64,000 nt of DNA from Nitrobacter sp051912485 (GTDB lineage Bacteria; Pseudomonadota; Alphaproteobacteria; Rhizobiales; Xanthobacteraceae): the NCBI RefSeq assembly GCF_051912485.1, contig NZ_CP196822.1, positions 3,596,001 to 3,660,000 on the forward strand. The letters are read 5' to 3'. Under the pieces are notes generated by a model. That model made no database searches. It was not told where the DNA came from and was given only the letters and a program-made list of their open reading frames with translations. Shown piece by piece: positions 1 to 8,160 of this stretch. Positions within the stretch are counted from its first letter, which is position 1. Every line of letters starts with the position of its first letter. A program made the translations under genes and the position numbers.

Positions 1-153
1 AGGTGCTGTTGCTCTTTTCTTCTTTGCCGCCTTCTTAGCCTTAGTCTTTTGCTTCAATGGATCATGTGGCGTTTTGAGCGCGCCCTTAAGCGCGGCTTCA
101 AAACGCTCTTTAGCTTCCTTCTCGTCGTAGTGCTCGTTTTTCGTCTTAGTCAT
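1..153 (-). CDS. Small basic protein, partial (runs off left edge)
   Basis: Reading leftward from 153 gives 51 codons without a stop before the window ends. The start ATG overlaps the stop of the upstream gene as ATGA (150-153), which argues for real, coupled translation. The N-terminus begins MTKTKNEHYDEKEAKERFEA and continues through an amphipathic acidic/basic helix into a lysine-alanine rich tail (KAKKAAKKK near residues 38-47). I recognise the style of a small, widespread rhizobial hypothetical protein but know no function for it. By context it is the third gene of a coupled three-gene unit and could be the partner (antitoxin-like) of the HEPN-like protein just upstream; that is inference from arrangement only. 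Confidence 0.55.
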   Translation of the reverse strand, partial: MTKTKNEHYDEKEAKERFEAALKGALKTPHDPLKQKTKAKKAAKKKRATAP

Positions 154-653
154 GCGATCACCGGTATATCCGCGACAACACCAGGGAATCCATCTGGCCT
201 AAGCCGGATCAGTCCTTGCAAATTTTTCAGGACATTAGGATTGTCGACAGTTTTCTCACACCAGTTTCTCACGGATGAGACCACATCCTGGCAAAAAGTC
301 ACGGCGTCGAATTGCAGGATATCATCTCCGACCATGCAATTGTGCAAAGTTATGTTCATCCGAGGATGCGGCAACGTAAAGGCGACCCTCGAAGCAATGC
401 GCTTGGATTTCGTTTTGATCTCCGTATTTCCCTTGTGCACAACGCCGCACCTTAAGCTGTAAGCCATCTCGTCAGACATGCTTGGATATTTGTCTGCCAA
501 GTTTTCCCGATACCACTTCTTGTATTCGTCGCGACCAGAATATGACTTTTCCGTTTCCAGACTGGCGCATATGTCAGGAAGGGTCAGAGCTATGATGACC
601 GCCGCATAATATAATTTAGCCTCTATGAGCCGCTCAATTTCCAGCAGGGGCAT
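150..653 (-). CDS. HEPN-like protein, candidate RNase/toxin component
   Basis: 167-residue alpha-helical protein of no named family that I can identify. Helix 1 (about residues 3-33) is hydrophobic with a conserved-looking ALTLPDICASLE stretch. At residues 67-76 the sequence LRCGVVHKGN contains R68-x4-H73, the spacing of the catalytic motif of HEPN RNases. I chose the ATG at 653 because it lies within the last codons of the upstream 94-residue gene (20-base overlap) and because the frame upstream of it looks like non-coding shadow. Its stop overlaps the next gene's ATG by four bases. Base composition is visibly AT-richer than the housekeeping genes to the right, suggesting acquisition. HEPN membership rests on one motif and the helical character, so it is tentative. 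Confidence 0.6.
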   Translation of the reverse strand: MPLLEIERLIEAKLYYAAVIIALTLPDICASLETEKSYSGRDEYKKWYRENLADKYPSMSDEMAYSLRCGVVHKGNTEIKTKSKRIASRVAFTLPHPRMNITLHNCMVGDDILQFDAVTFCQDVVSSVRNWCEKTVDNPNVLKNLQGLIRLRPDGFPGVVADIPVIA

Positions 654-918
654 CTCCAGCGGATGTGGCAGCTTCCGTAGCAGCCAGCACCCCCTTTCCA
701 AAACCAGACTGTAACCAGCCCACGAGTTCCCTAAGGTCCACATCAGTGTAGTTATTCCCGCACTCGTTGAACGCACGAATCAGGAGTCTACCCGATATTG
801 GGTCGCGCCTAAGTTCAACGGGGAAACCTTCCCCGTGCTCTCTCACGCCTTCCATTTCACAGATCAGATCGGGCGCGCCAGCTTCCGGCTTCTCGCCTTC
901 CACCCCTGGACCGTACAT
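634..918 (-). CDS. Small acidic conserved-looking protein heading the three-gene cassette
   Basis: 94 residues, start ATG at 918 with a weak AGGGTG ribosome site. The centre (about residues 33-72) reads as a compact alpha/beta unit with R-D-P-I-S-G-R-L, N-x-C-G-N-N-Y and a DLRELVGWL helix; the C-terminus is alanine-glycine rich and probably disordered. I do not recognise a named domain. Its last 20 bases overlap the start of the HEPN-like gene, so the two are probably translated together. The order suggests an accessory or immunity-type partner, but nothing in the sequence proves a role. Confidence 0.5.
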   Translation of the reverse strand: MYGPGVEGEKPEAGAPDLICEMEGVREHGEGFPVELRRDPISGRLLIRAFNECGNNYTDVDLRELVGWLQSGFGKGVLAATEAATSAGDAPAGN

Positions 919-1029
919 TTTGCACCCTGTGGTTTCAAGTATATAAATGGGTACATATTCCTAGAATAAAGCGAGTCGCGCCAACCCGCAAGCCGCGCAA
1001 GCGGGAGCGAGGCGGAAATAAAGATACGC

Positions 1030-1245
1030 TCAAAAGTCCGATGCGATCCCGTTGCGCTCCCAGTCGCCGAACCGCGTCGGTTCGGGGCCCTTCGGTCCCT
1101 GAACCTCTTTTGGGCCGGAAGAGGCGGCGGTTTGCGCGGCGCGCCGGGCCTCGGCCTCGGCAAGCGCTCGCTGGGCCGCCGGCGTCAGCGATTTGCGCGC
1201 ATAGGTCGGACCGGTCCCCGACAATATGGACGGTTCGTCCGCCAT
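1030..1245 (-). CDS. DUF1674 / SdhAF4-like succinate dehydrogenase assembly factor
   Basis: 71 residues ending in the family signature GPEPTRFGDWERNGIASDF, the C-terminal block of DUF1674. In mitochondria the orthologue (SDHAF4/Sdh8) binds flavinylated SdhA before complex II assembles; alphaproteobacterial members are assumed to act likewise in the cytoplasm. The N-terminal half (residues 1-45) is alanine-rich and low in conservation. Transcribed divergently from rsmB with about 200 bp between them. The family assignment is secure from the C-terminal motif; the function in this organism is transferred from the eukaryotic homologue. Confidence 0.85.
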   Translation of the reverse strand: MADEPSILSGTGPTYARKSLTPAAQRALAEAEARRAAQTAASSGPKEVQGPKGPEPTRFGDWERNGIASDF

Positions 1246-1445
1246 GTCATGTCCTCCGGCCGGCGAGACGAACTGTCATCGCGTGAAAACGGCCACCCAT
1301 AATAAATCATGCCCAAAATGAGCGAACATGGTGGCGATTCTTATATTTGGCATATTCACGTGTCACGAATCTTATCCGCTGCGATCGAACGCGCAACGGA
1401 TGCGTTATCTGTCATCCCTCATCCTTAAGCGATGTACTTAACCTC

Positions 1446-2798
1446 ATGCAGTCAACCAGATTCGCACCGCCTACCGAGGTCCCCGGCCTCGCAGCCCGGC
1501 GCATCGCAGCGGATATTCTCGACGGCGTCCTGCATAAGCGTCGCACGCTCGACGAGCAGCTCGAGGGCGCCGCCGCGCATCCCGGCCTGAAAGCGCTTGC
1601 CGATCGCGACCGCGCGTTGATGCGGCGTCTGGTAGCGACGATCCTGCGCCGGCTCGGAACCCTCGGCCATGTGCTGTCGCGGCTCCTCGATCGCGGCATC
1701 CCGACCGATGCGCCACGCGCACAGAGCGCGCTTTTGATCGGCGCGGCGCAGATTCTCTGGATGGACGTGCCGGATCATGCTGCCGTCGATCTGTCGGTAC
1801 GGCTTGTCCAATCGGATCGCCGCGCCGCGAAATATGCGGGACTTGTCAACGCGGTACTGCGCCGCTGTGCACGCGAAGGCCAGCACTTGATCGATGGGGT
1901 CCGGTCGGAAGCGCTCGATGTCCCGCCCTGGCTGATGGCGCGGTGGACCGCCCACTATGGCGAGAGTATCGCGAAAGCCATCGCCACAGCGATCGGCCAC
2001 GAACCGCCCCTTGATCTCACCGTCAAGGCCGACGCGGCGCACTGGGCGACTCGTTTGCACGGCGAAGCCTTGCCGACCGGAACCGTTCGCACCTCGTTGC
2101 AGGGCCCGATCGCGATGCTGCCCGGATTTTCAGAAGGGCAGTGGTGGGTGCAGGACGCCGCCGCGGCGCTGCCGGTGCGGCTGTTCGGTGATATCGCCGG
2201 ACGGCGCATCGCCGACCTCTGCGCAGCACCCGGCGGCAAGACCGCGCAACTCGTGCAGGCCGGCGCGGACGTGACCGCGATCGACCGGTCGCCAAATCGG
2301 GTAGCGCGGCTGCGCGAAAATCTCGGCCGGTTGTCGCTGGGGGCGCGGGCGCTCGTCGCCGATGCCGTCGAATGGCAGGATGATGTCGCCGGCGAAGGTT
2401 TTGACGGCGTGCTGGTCGACGCGCCCTGCTCCGCGACAGGCACCATCCGCCGTCATCCGGACGTGGCCTGGCTCAAGCAGGATTCGGATATCGCGGCGCT
2501 GACAGCCCTGCAAAACCGCTTGCTGCAAAAAGCGCTCGCGCTGCTCAAGCCCGGCGGAACTCTAATCTACTGCACCTGCTCGCTGGAACCCGAGGAGGGT
2601 GAGCAGATCGTCGCCGTGCTGCTCGCGTCCGAGTCAGGAGTCCGGCGCGCGCCGGTCAGCGCCGCGGAAGTGGCCGGACTGGAGGATATCGTGACGCCGG
2701 CGGGCGATCTGCGCACCCTGCCCTGCCATCTGCCGCACGACGATCCGAGGCTCGGCGGGCTCGACGGTTTCTACGCGGCACGATTGACCAAGACCTGA
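1446..2798 (+). CDS. rsmB: 16S rRNA m5C967 methyltransferase RsmB
   Basis: 450-residue RsmB/Fmu-family enzyme that methylates cytosine 967 of 16S rRNA using SAM. The N-terminal NusB-like RNA-binding domain spans about residues 10-150. The Rossmann methyltransferase domain carries the SAM loop DLCAAPGGKTAQ near 257-268, motif IV DAPCSATG near 325 and the catalytic YCTCSLEPEE near 375, giving the two cysteines of the family. The frame is open further upstream to 1347, but homology begins at the ATG at 1446 (MQSTRFAPPTEVPGLAARR). No strong ribosome site is visible. It is followed by the heparinase-like gene and purH, a neighbourhood often seen in this bacterial group. Confidence 0.93.
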   Translation: MQSTRFAPPTEVPGLAARRIAADILDGVLHKRRTLDEQLEGAAAHPGLKALADRDRALMRRLVATILRRLGTLGHVLSRLLDRGIPTDAPRAQSALLIGAAQILWMDVPDHAAVDLSVRLVQSDRRAAKYAGLVNAVLRRCAREGQHLIDGVRSEALDVPPWLMARWTAHYGESIAKAIATAIGHEPPLDLTVKADAAHWATRLHGEALPTGTVRTSLQGPIAMLPGFSEGQWWVQDAAAALPVRLFGDIAGRRIADLCAAPGGKTAQLVQAGADVTAIDRSPNRVARLRENLGRLSLGARALVADAVEWQDDVAGEGFDGVLVDAPCSATGTIRRHPDVAWLKQDSDIAALTALQNRLLQKALALLKPGGTLIYCTCSLEPEEGEQIVAVLLASESGVRRAPVSAAEVAGLEDIVTPAGDLRTLPCHLPHDDPRLGGLDGFYAARLTKT

Positions 2799-2926
2799 TT
2801 TCCAAAGGCGATTCGCGACATTTCAAGATGGTGCGTTACCGGCCTTTCCGGATTAAAAAGGATTTTGCGAAAGAGTCCCCCGTCAACTCAAGGGATTCGC
2901 GGGAATCCTCACACCAAAGGCACAGC

Positions 2927-4681
2927 GTGTCGGTCGCTCATCGCAGACGCATTTCAACGCTGTTGCTCCGCCGCTTCGCGCGACGGACGATCGCGCGCGT
3001 CGGAGACGGCCCGGCGGCGTTGTCGCGGCTGTGGCCCAGCCGCACCGACCGCCTGATGATCGCGCCGCACGACCTGCGCACCGCCGACGCCACCCGCGCT
3101 GCAGAGATCTACGCCGGTCGTTTCGTGTTCGCGGGCAAGATCATCACCTGTCATTCCCGCTCGATCTTCGACCTCGAGCCGCCGTCGGAGGATTGGGAAG
3201 CCGCCCTACTGGGTTTCGGCTGGCTGCGGCATCTGCGCGCCGCCGACACCGCGATCACGCGCGCCAATGCGCGATCGCTGGTCGACGACTGGATGTCGAA
3301 CCCGGCGCGCAAGCGGCCGCTGGGGCGGCGCGCCGACGTCATGGCACGTCGCGTCATTTCGCTATTGTCGCAGGCGCCGCTTGTGCTCAGCGATACCGAC
3401 GGAAAATTCTATCGCCGATATCTGCGCGCACTTGCCCGCGACATCCGCCTGTTGCGTTTCGGCCTGCACGACGCACCCGACGGCGTGTCACGGCTCCAGG
3501 TTCTGATCGCGCTGTGCTACGCCGCGTTGTGTCTTGCGAACCAGGCCCGCAACATCCGCACTGCGACGCGCAAGCTGTCCGACGAATTGCGTCGGCAGAT
3601 CCTGCCCGACGGCGGCCATGTCTCACGCAATCCCGGCGCCTTGATCGAACTGCTGATCGACCTGTTGCCGCTCCGGCAAACCTTCGCCCCGCGCAACATC
3701 GCGCCGCCGCCAGCACTGCTGAACGCCATCGACCGCATGATGCCGATGCTGCGCTTCTTCCGTCACGGCGACGGCAGTTTCGCGCTGTTCAACGGCATGA
3801 GCGGTGCGCCATCCGACCTCCTGGCAACGCTTCTGGCCTATGACGACACCCGCGGCATACCGATGGCCAATATGCCGCACACCGGCTTCCAGCGGCTCGA
3901 CGCCGGCGCGACGACGCTGATCGTCGATACCGGACCACCGCCGCCGTCGAACCTCAGTGAAGCAGCGCATGCCGGCTGCCTGTCGTTCGAGCTGTCCTCC
4001 GGTCCAAACCGGATCGTGACCAATTGCGGCACGCCCTCGAGCGGCCGTGACAACTGGCGCGCCTTCGCACGCACCACGCCGGCGCACTCCACGCTGACCT
4101 GCCATGCGACATCGTCGTGTCAGTTCGTCGAACAATCGGCGATGAAGCGCTTGCTGCAGGGCGCGCCGATCGTCAGCGGTCCAGCCAATGTCGAAAGCGC
4201 CCGCGAGACCGTGGACGAGGGCGAACGGCTGACGGCGTCGCATGACGGCTATCGCGCCCGATTCGGCCTGATCCATCGCCGCGTGCTGACGATGGCGCAT
4301 GACGGCTCCCGGCTGGAGGGCGAGGACACGCTGGCGCCGGCGCCCGGCGGCCGCATCAAGGGCAGCCAGATAGATTACGCATTGCGTTTTCATCTGCATC
4401 CGTCGGTCAAGGCGAGCCGCCTCAACGATGCGCGCGGGGTGATGCTGGTGTTGCAAAACCGCGAGGTCTGGACGTTCGAGGCACCAGACGACCGGGTCGA
4501 CCTCGAAGACAGCGTGTTTCTCGCCGGCAACGACGGGCCCCGCCGCACTGCGCAGATCGTGATTTATCAGAACGCCCGACTGGTCCCCAGAGTGCGCTGG
4601 AGTATCGTCCGTTCGGCCACTTCGCCCACGGCCACCAACGCCCGCCGCAATGCGAGCCGACAGCCGGAATTGCCGCTGTAG
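2927..4681 (+). CDS. Heparinase II/III family protein
   Basis: About 584 residues of the heparinase II/III-like family common in Rhizobiales between rsmB and purH. An N-terminal alpha-toroid-like region (roughly residues 30-330) precedes a beta-rich C-terminal domain (about 340-560) containing the conserved G-x-x-N-C-G-T-P-S stretch (TNCGTPSSGRDNWRA) and H-S-T-L. Members are polysaccharide lyases, but the substrate of this branch is not known. I prefer the GTG at 2927, which has AAAGG six bases upstream and starts VSVAHRRR; an ATG at 2828 in the same frame would add 33 poorly conserved residues. No signal peptide is evident from either start. Confidence 0.8.
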   Translation: MSVAHRRRISTLLLRRFARRTIARVGDGPAALSRLWPSRTDRLMIAPHDLRTADATRAAEIYAGRFVFAGKIITCHSRSIFDLEPPSEDWEAALLGFGWLRHLRAADTAITRANARSLVDDWMSNPARKRPLGRRADVMARRVISLLSQAPLVLSDTDGKFYRRYLRALARDIRLLRFGLHDAPDGVSRLQVLIALCYAALCLANQARNIRTATRKLSDELRRQILPDGGHVSRNPGALIELLIDLLPLRQTFAPRNIAPPPALLNAIDRMMPMLRFFRHGDGSFALFNGMSGAPSDLLATLLAYDDTRGIPMANMPHTGFQRLDAGATTLIVDTGPPPPSNLSEAAHAGCLSFELSSGPNRIVTNCGTPSSGRDNWRAFARTTPAHSTLTCHATSSCQFVEQSAMKRLLQGAPIVSGPANVESARETVDEGERLTASHDGYRARFGLIHRRVLTMAHDGSRLEGEDTLAPAPGGRIKGSQIDYALRFHLHPSVKASRLNDARGVMLVLQNREVWTFEAPDDRVDLEDSVFLAGNDGPRRTAQIVIYQNARLVPRVRWSIVRSATSPTATNARRNASRQPELPL

Positions 4682-4781
4682 CGGCATCCAGCACCCCCGA
4701 CGCCGCAATACCGGACAAGGCCGGTTTCATCCGCGGGAAAATCATGCTAACCGGCCGCCTTATTCCCCCAGGATCGATATC

Positions 4782-6374
4782 ATGACCGACCATCCGCGCC
4801 GCGTGACCCGCGCACTGCTTTCCGTTTCCGACAAGACCGGCCTGATCGAGTTTGCTCGCGCACTGGCCGGGCAAGGCATCGCGCTGGTCTCCACTGGAGG
4901 CACCGCCAAGGCGATCACCGCTGCGGGACTGAAGGTCAGCGATGTCTCCGATCTCACGGGCTTTCCGGAAATGATGGACGGCCGGGTCAAGACGCTACAT
5001 CCGAATGTGCACGGCGGCCTGCTCGCGATCCGCGACAACGCCGATCATGCCAAGGCGATGAAGGATCATGGCATCGCGCCGATCGACCTGCTCGTCGTCA
5101 ATCTCTATCCGTTCGAAGCGACCGTCGACAAAGGCGCCGATTACGAGGATTGCATCGAGAACATCGACATCGGGGGCCCCGCGATGATCCGAGCCGCCGC
5201 GAAAAACCATGGCGATGTCGCGGTCGTTGTCGAGCCGCAGGACTATCAGGTGGTGCTCGACGAGCTCAAAGCCAATGCGGGCGCGACCACGCTGAGCTTG
5301 CGCAAGCGTCTTGCCGCGAAAGCCTATGCGCGCACCGCCGCCTATGACGCAGCGATTTCCAATTGGTTTGCGGTACAGCTTGCGACCGACGCGCCGGACT
5401 ATCGCGCCATCGGCGGGCGTCTCGCGCAGACGCTGCGTTATGGTGAAAACCCGCACCAGACCGCCGCGTTCTACCGCACGCCGGAGCGTCGCGCCGGCGT
5501 CGCGACCGCGCGTCAGTTGCAGGGCAAGGAGTTGTCCTACAACAACATCAACGACACCGACGCGGCCTATGAGTGCGTCGCCGAATTCGATGCGACCCGC
5601 ACCGCTGCCTGCGTCATCATCAAGCACGCCAATCCCTGCGGCGTCGCGGAAGGCGCAGATCTGGCTGACGCCTATCGCAAGGCGCTCGCCTGCGACACCA
5701 CCTCGGCCTATGGCGGCATCATCGCCTTCAACCGCACGCTGGACGTCAACGCGGCCAATGCGGTGGCCGCTATCTTCACCGAAGTGATCATCGCGCCCGA
5801 TGCGACCGAGGAAGCGATTGCGATCATCGGCAAGCGCAAGAATCTCCGGTTGTTGCTCGCGGGCAGCCTGCCCGATCCGCGCGCGCGCGGCCTGACCGCA
5901 AAGACGGTGGCCGGCGGACTTCTGGTGCAGGGCCGCGACAACGCCGTCGTCGACGACATGGCGCTGAAGGTTACGACGAAGCGAGCGCCGACCGACGCCG
6001 AAATGCGCGATTTGCGCTTTGCGTTCCGCGTCGCCAAGCACGTCAAGTCGAACACCATCGTCTATGCCAGGGATCTCGCCACCGTCGGCATCGGAGCGGG
6101 ACAGATGAGCCGCGTCGACTCCGCGCGCATCGCCGCGCGCAAGGCGGAAGACGCGGCGCACGAGCTGAAGCTCGCGGAACCTTTGACCAAAGGCTCGGTT
6201 GTGGCGTCGGATGCCTTCTTCCCATTCGCCGACGGTATGCTGGCCTGCATCGAGGCGGGCGCAACCGCCGTCATTCAGCCGGGCGGCTCGATGCGCGACG
6301 ACGAGGTGATCAAGGCAGCGGACGAGCACGGCATCGCCATGGTGTTCACCGGCATCAGGCATTTCCGGCATTGA
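4782..6374 (+). CDS. purH: Bifunctional AICAR transformylase / IMP cyclohydrolase PurH
   Basis: 530 residues, the usual length for PurH, which performs the last two steps of IMP synthesis: formylation of AICAR with 10-formyl-tetrahydrofolate, then ring closure. Residues about 10-150 form the MGS-like cyclohydrolase domain (SVSDKTGL, STGGTAKAI, GGRVKTLHP-like block). The rest is the transformylase with K-H-A-N-P-C-G near residue 281. It ends with the typical F-x-G-x-R-H-F-x-H tail. The ATG at 4782 has AGGA nine bases upstream and matches homologue length; the frame is open further upstream into the preceding gene but without support. Confidence 0.96.
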   Translation: MTDHPRRVTRALLSVSDKTGLIEFARALAGQGIALVSTGGTAKAITAAGLKVSDVSDLTGFPEMMDGRVKTLHPNVHGGLLAIRDNADHAKAMKDHGIAPIDLLVVNLYPFEATVDKGADYEDCIENIDIGGPAMIRAAAKNHGDVAVVVEPQDYQVVLDELKANAGATTLSLRKRLAAKAYARTAAYDAAISNWFAVQLATDAPDYRAIGGRLAQTLRYGENPHQTAAFYRTPERRAGVATARQLQGKELSYNNINDTDAAYECVAEFDATRTAACVIIKHANPCGVAEGADLADAYRKALACDTTSAYGGIIAFNRTLDVNAANAVAAIFTEVIIAPDATEEAIAIIGKRKNLRLLLAGSLPDPRARGLTAKTVAGGLLVQGRDNAVVDDMALKVTTKRAPTDAEMRDLRFAFRVAKHVKSNTIVYARDLATVGIGAGQMSRVDSARIAARKAEDAAHELKLAEPLTKGSVVASDAFFPFADGMLACIEAGATAVIQPGGSMRDDEVIKAADEHGIAMVFTGIRHFRH

Positions 6375-6503
6375 AGCCGGTCGCTTCGAGGTTCCGGCAG
6401 CAATCGCTGCTGTGTTCTTTCTTCTAGGATGTTACGGTTCTTCCTCGGACGACGCGAAACCTTGAGAGCACAAACATTGAAAGTGAACGTGAGGCAAAAA
6501 CGG

Positions 6504-7166
6504 ATGAGATCGGTGGTCGGCGGAGCACTGCTGCTCTTTGGGATGTCGGCGCTGCCGGTGCTTGCGGCGGATGGGAAAAACACCACCGCGAACGCGATAC
6601 CCGCCGGGGCGGCATCGTGCTCACCGTGTCACGGCAAGCAGGGAGAGGGCCAGCCGACAACCGGAGTGCCGCGTCTTGCGGGTCTCAATGCACAATACCT
6701 CGAACATCAGCTGGCGAGTTTCAAGGACGGCACGCGCAAGAATCGCATCATGCAGATGATCGCGTCGGACCTGTCGGACGGCGAAAAAAATGCGATAGCA
6801 AGCTACTATGCCGACATCATGACGCCGAAGTCCGAAACCGCGCCGGCTGACGCGGCCGTGATCGCCGCAGGAGCGAAGCTTGCCGCGACCGGCGAGTGGT
6901 CGAAAGACCTGCCCGGTTGCGGACAATGTCACGGGGCCGCCGGCCTTGGCGTCGGAACGGACTTTCCGCGTCTCGCGGGACAATGGGCTGTCTATATCGA
7001 GAAAGCACTTCGGTCGTGGAAGGCCGGCGATCGCAAGAACGATCCGATGGGCGTGATGGCCAATGTCGCGAACAAGCTGACCGACGACCAGATCAAGAGC
7101 CTCGCCGCTTACTACGAGAGCCTGCCGGTAACGGCGCCGGCCCATGCATCGGAGACCAAGCCATGA
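6504..7166 (+). CDS. Diheme cytochrome c, TsdB/c4-like electron carrier
   Basis: 220-residue periplasmic protein with a signal peptide (MRSVVGGALLLFGMSALPVL, cut after ALA) and two class I heme domains: CSPCH at residue 39 and CGQCH at residue 139. The two halves are internally similar, each followed by P-R-L-A-G-x-x-x-x-Y, as in cytochrome c4. Its stop overlaps the start of the tsdA-like gene by four bases, so the pair is one transcriptional and probably translational unit. In other bacteria TsdB is the diheme acceptor that takes electrons from the thiosulfate dehydrogenase TsdA; the neighbour makes that role likely. A GTG at 6489 and an ATG at 6429 are alternative starts. Confidence 0.82.
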   Translation: MRSVVGGALLLFGMSALPVLAADGKNTTANAIPAGAASCSPCHGKQGEGQPTTGVPRLAGLNAQYLEHQLASFKDGTRKNRIMQMIASDLSDGEKNAIASYYADIMTPKSETAPADAAVIAAGAKLAATGEWSKDLPGCGQCHGAAGLGVGTDFPRLAGQWAVYIEKALRSWKAGDRKNDPMGVMANVANKLTDDQIKSLAAYYESLPVTAPAHASETKP

Positions 7167-8146
7167 CACGCAATCCGGTTGCCCCTTCGATCCCGGCCGC
7201 GGCCGTTCTCGCCCTCGCGGCTGCGGGCTTCATCGGATACATGCTGTCTGCCAGCGCGGCGACCCCACTGACAGGCGCAACGCCTGAACAGCCCCCCGCA
7301 CCAAAAGCGGAAGCCGCGCGTCCCTCATATACGCCGCCCGCGGACAGCGACATTCCGGACGGGCCTTTCGGCGACATGATCCGGCTCGGCGAGGCGATCT
7401 TTCACGACACCCAGCACAATGCGAAGGGCTTCATCGGCAACGACCTGCAGTGCTCGAACTGTCACATCGATCGCGGCCGTCAACCGAACTCGGCGCCGTT
7501 GGGCGCCGCCTATCTTCTTTACCCGGCCTATCGCGCCAAGAACGGCCGCGTGAATACCTTTCAGGAGCGGCTGCAAGGCTGTTTCCGCTTCAGCATGAAC
7601 GGCAAGGCGCCTCCGTTCAACGACAAGGTGCTGGTGGCGCTCGAGACCTATGCCTACTTCCTGGCGAAGGGCGCTCCGACCGGCATCGCCGTCAAGGGCC
7701 AAGGCTATCCCAAGCTGAAAGCGCCGGATCAGCCGGCCGACTATGATCGCGGCGCCAAGGCTTACGCACAGCATTGCTCCCTCTGTCATGGCGCCGACGG
7801 CAAGGGACAAAAATCGGCCGACGGACAAACCGTGTTTCCGCCGCTATGGGGACCGCGCTCGTTCAATTGGGGGGCGGGCATGGCCTCGATCAACAACGCC
7901 GCGGGCTTTATCAAGGCCAACATGCCGCTCGGTCTCGGCGGCTCACTGAGCGATCAGGATGCGTGGGACATCGCCACCTACATGGACAGCCAGGAGCGGC
8001 CGCAGGATCCGAGGTTTGTCGATTCAGTCACGGAGACCCGCAAGCGATTCCACGACGAGCCGACATCGAAATATGGCCTGGTCGTGAACGGCGTCCTGCT
8101 TGGCGAGAAGTCGCCGCCGTCAGGGACGATCAACGCGACGGATTGA
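7163..8146 (+). CDS. tsdA: TsdA-like diheme thiosulfate dehydrogenase
   Basis: 327 residues with an uncleaved-looking or signal-type hydrophobic N-terminus (about 10-30) and a Pro/Ala linker. Heme 1 is CSNCH at residue 97 in the N-domain; heme 2 is CSLCH at 205. The block E-R-L-Q-G-C-F-R-F-S-M-N-G around Cys140 matches the TsdA element whose cysteine is the unusual axial ligand of the active-site heme. TsdA joins two thiosulfates to tetrathionate, passing electrons to a partner cytochrome such as the TsdB-like protein encoded immediately upstream. Function is inferred from these residues and the tsdB-tsdA order; other SoxAX-like diheme cytochromes are the main alternative. It converges on the MFS gene with 14 bp between stops. 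Confidence 0.75.
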   Translation: MTRNPVAPSIPAAAVLALAAAGFIGYMLSASAATPLTGATPEQPPAPKAEAARPSYTPPADSDIPDGPFGDMIRLGEAIFHDTQHNAKGFIGNDLQCSNCHIDRGRQPNSAPLGAAYLLYPAYRAKNGRVNTFQERLQGCFRFSMNGKAPPFNDKVLVALETYAYFLAKGAPTGIAVKGQGYPKLKAPDQPADYDRGAKAYAQHCSLCHGADGKGQKSADGQTVFPPLWGPRSFNWGAGMASINNAAGFIKANMPLGLGGSLSDQDAWDIATYMDSQERPQDPRFVDSVTETRKRFHDEPTSKYGLVVNGVLLGEKSPPSGTINATD

Positions 8147-8160
8147 ACGCGCAGGCGCAG

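Noticed and set aside
4995..6371. 458-codon minus-strand open frame opposite purH
   Set aside because: Shadow of purH; no recognisable domain.
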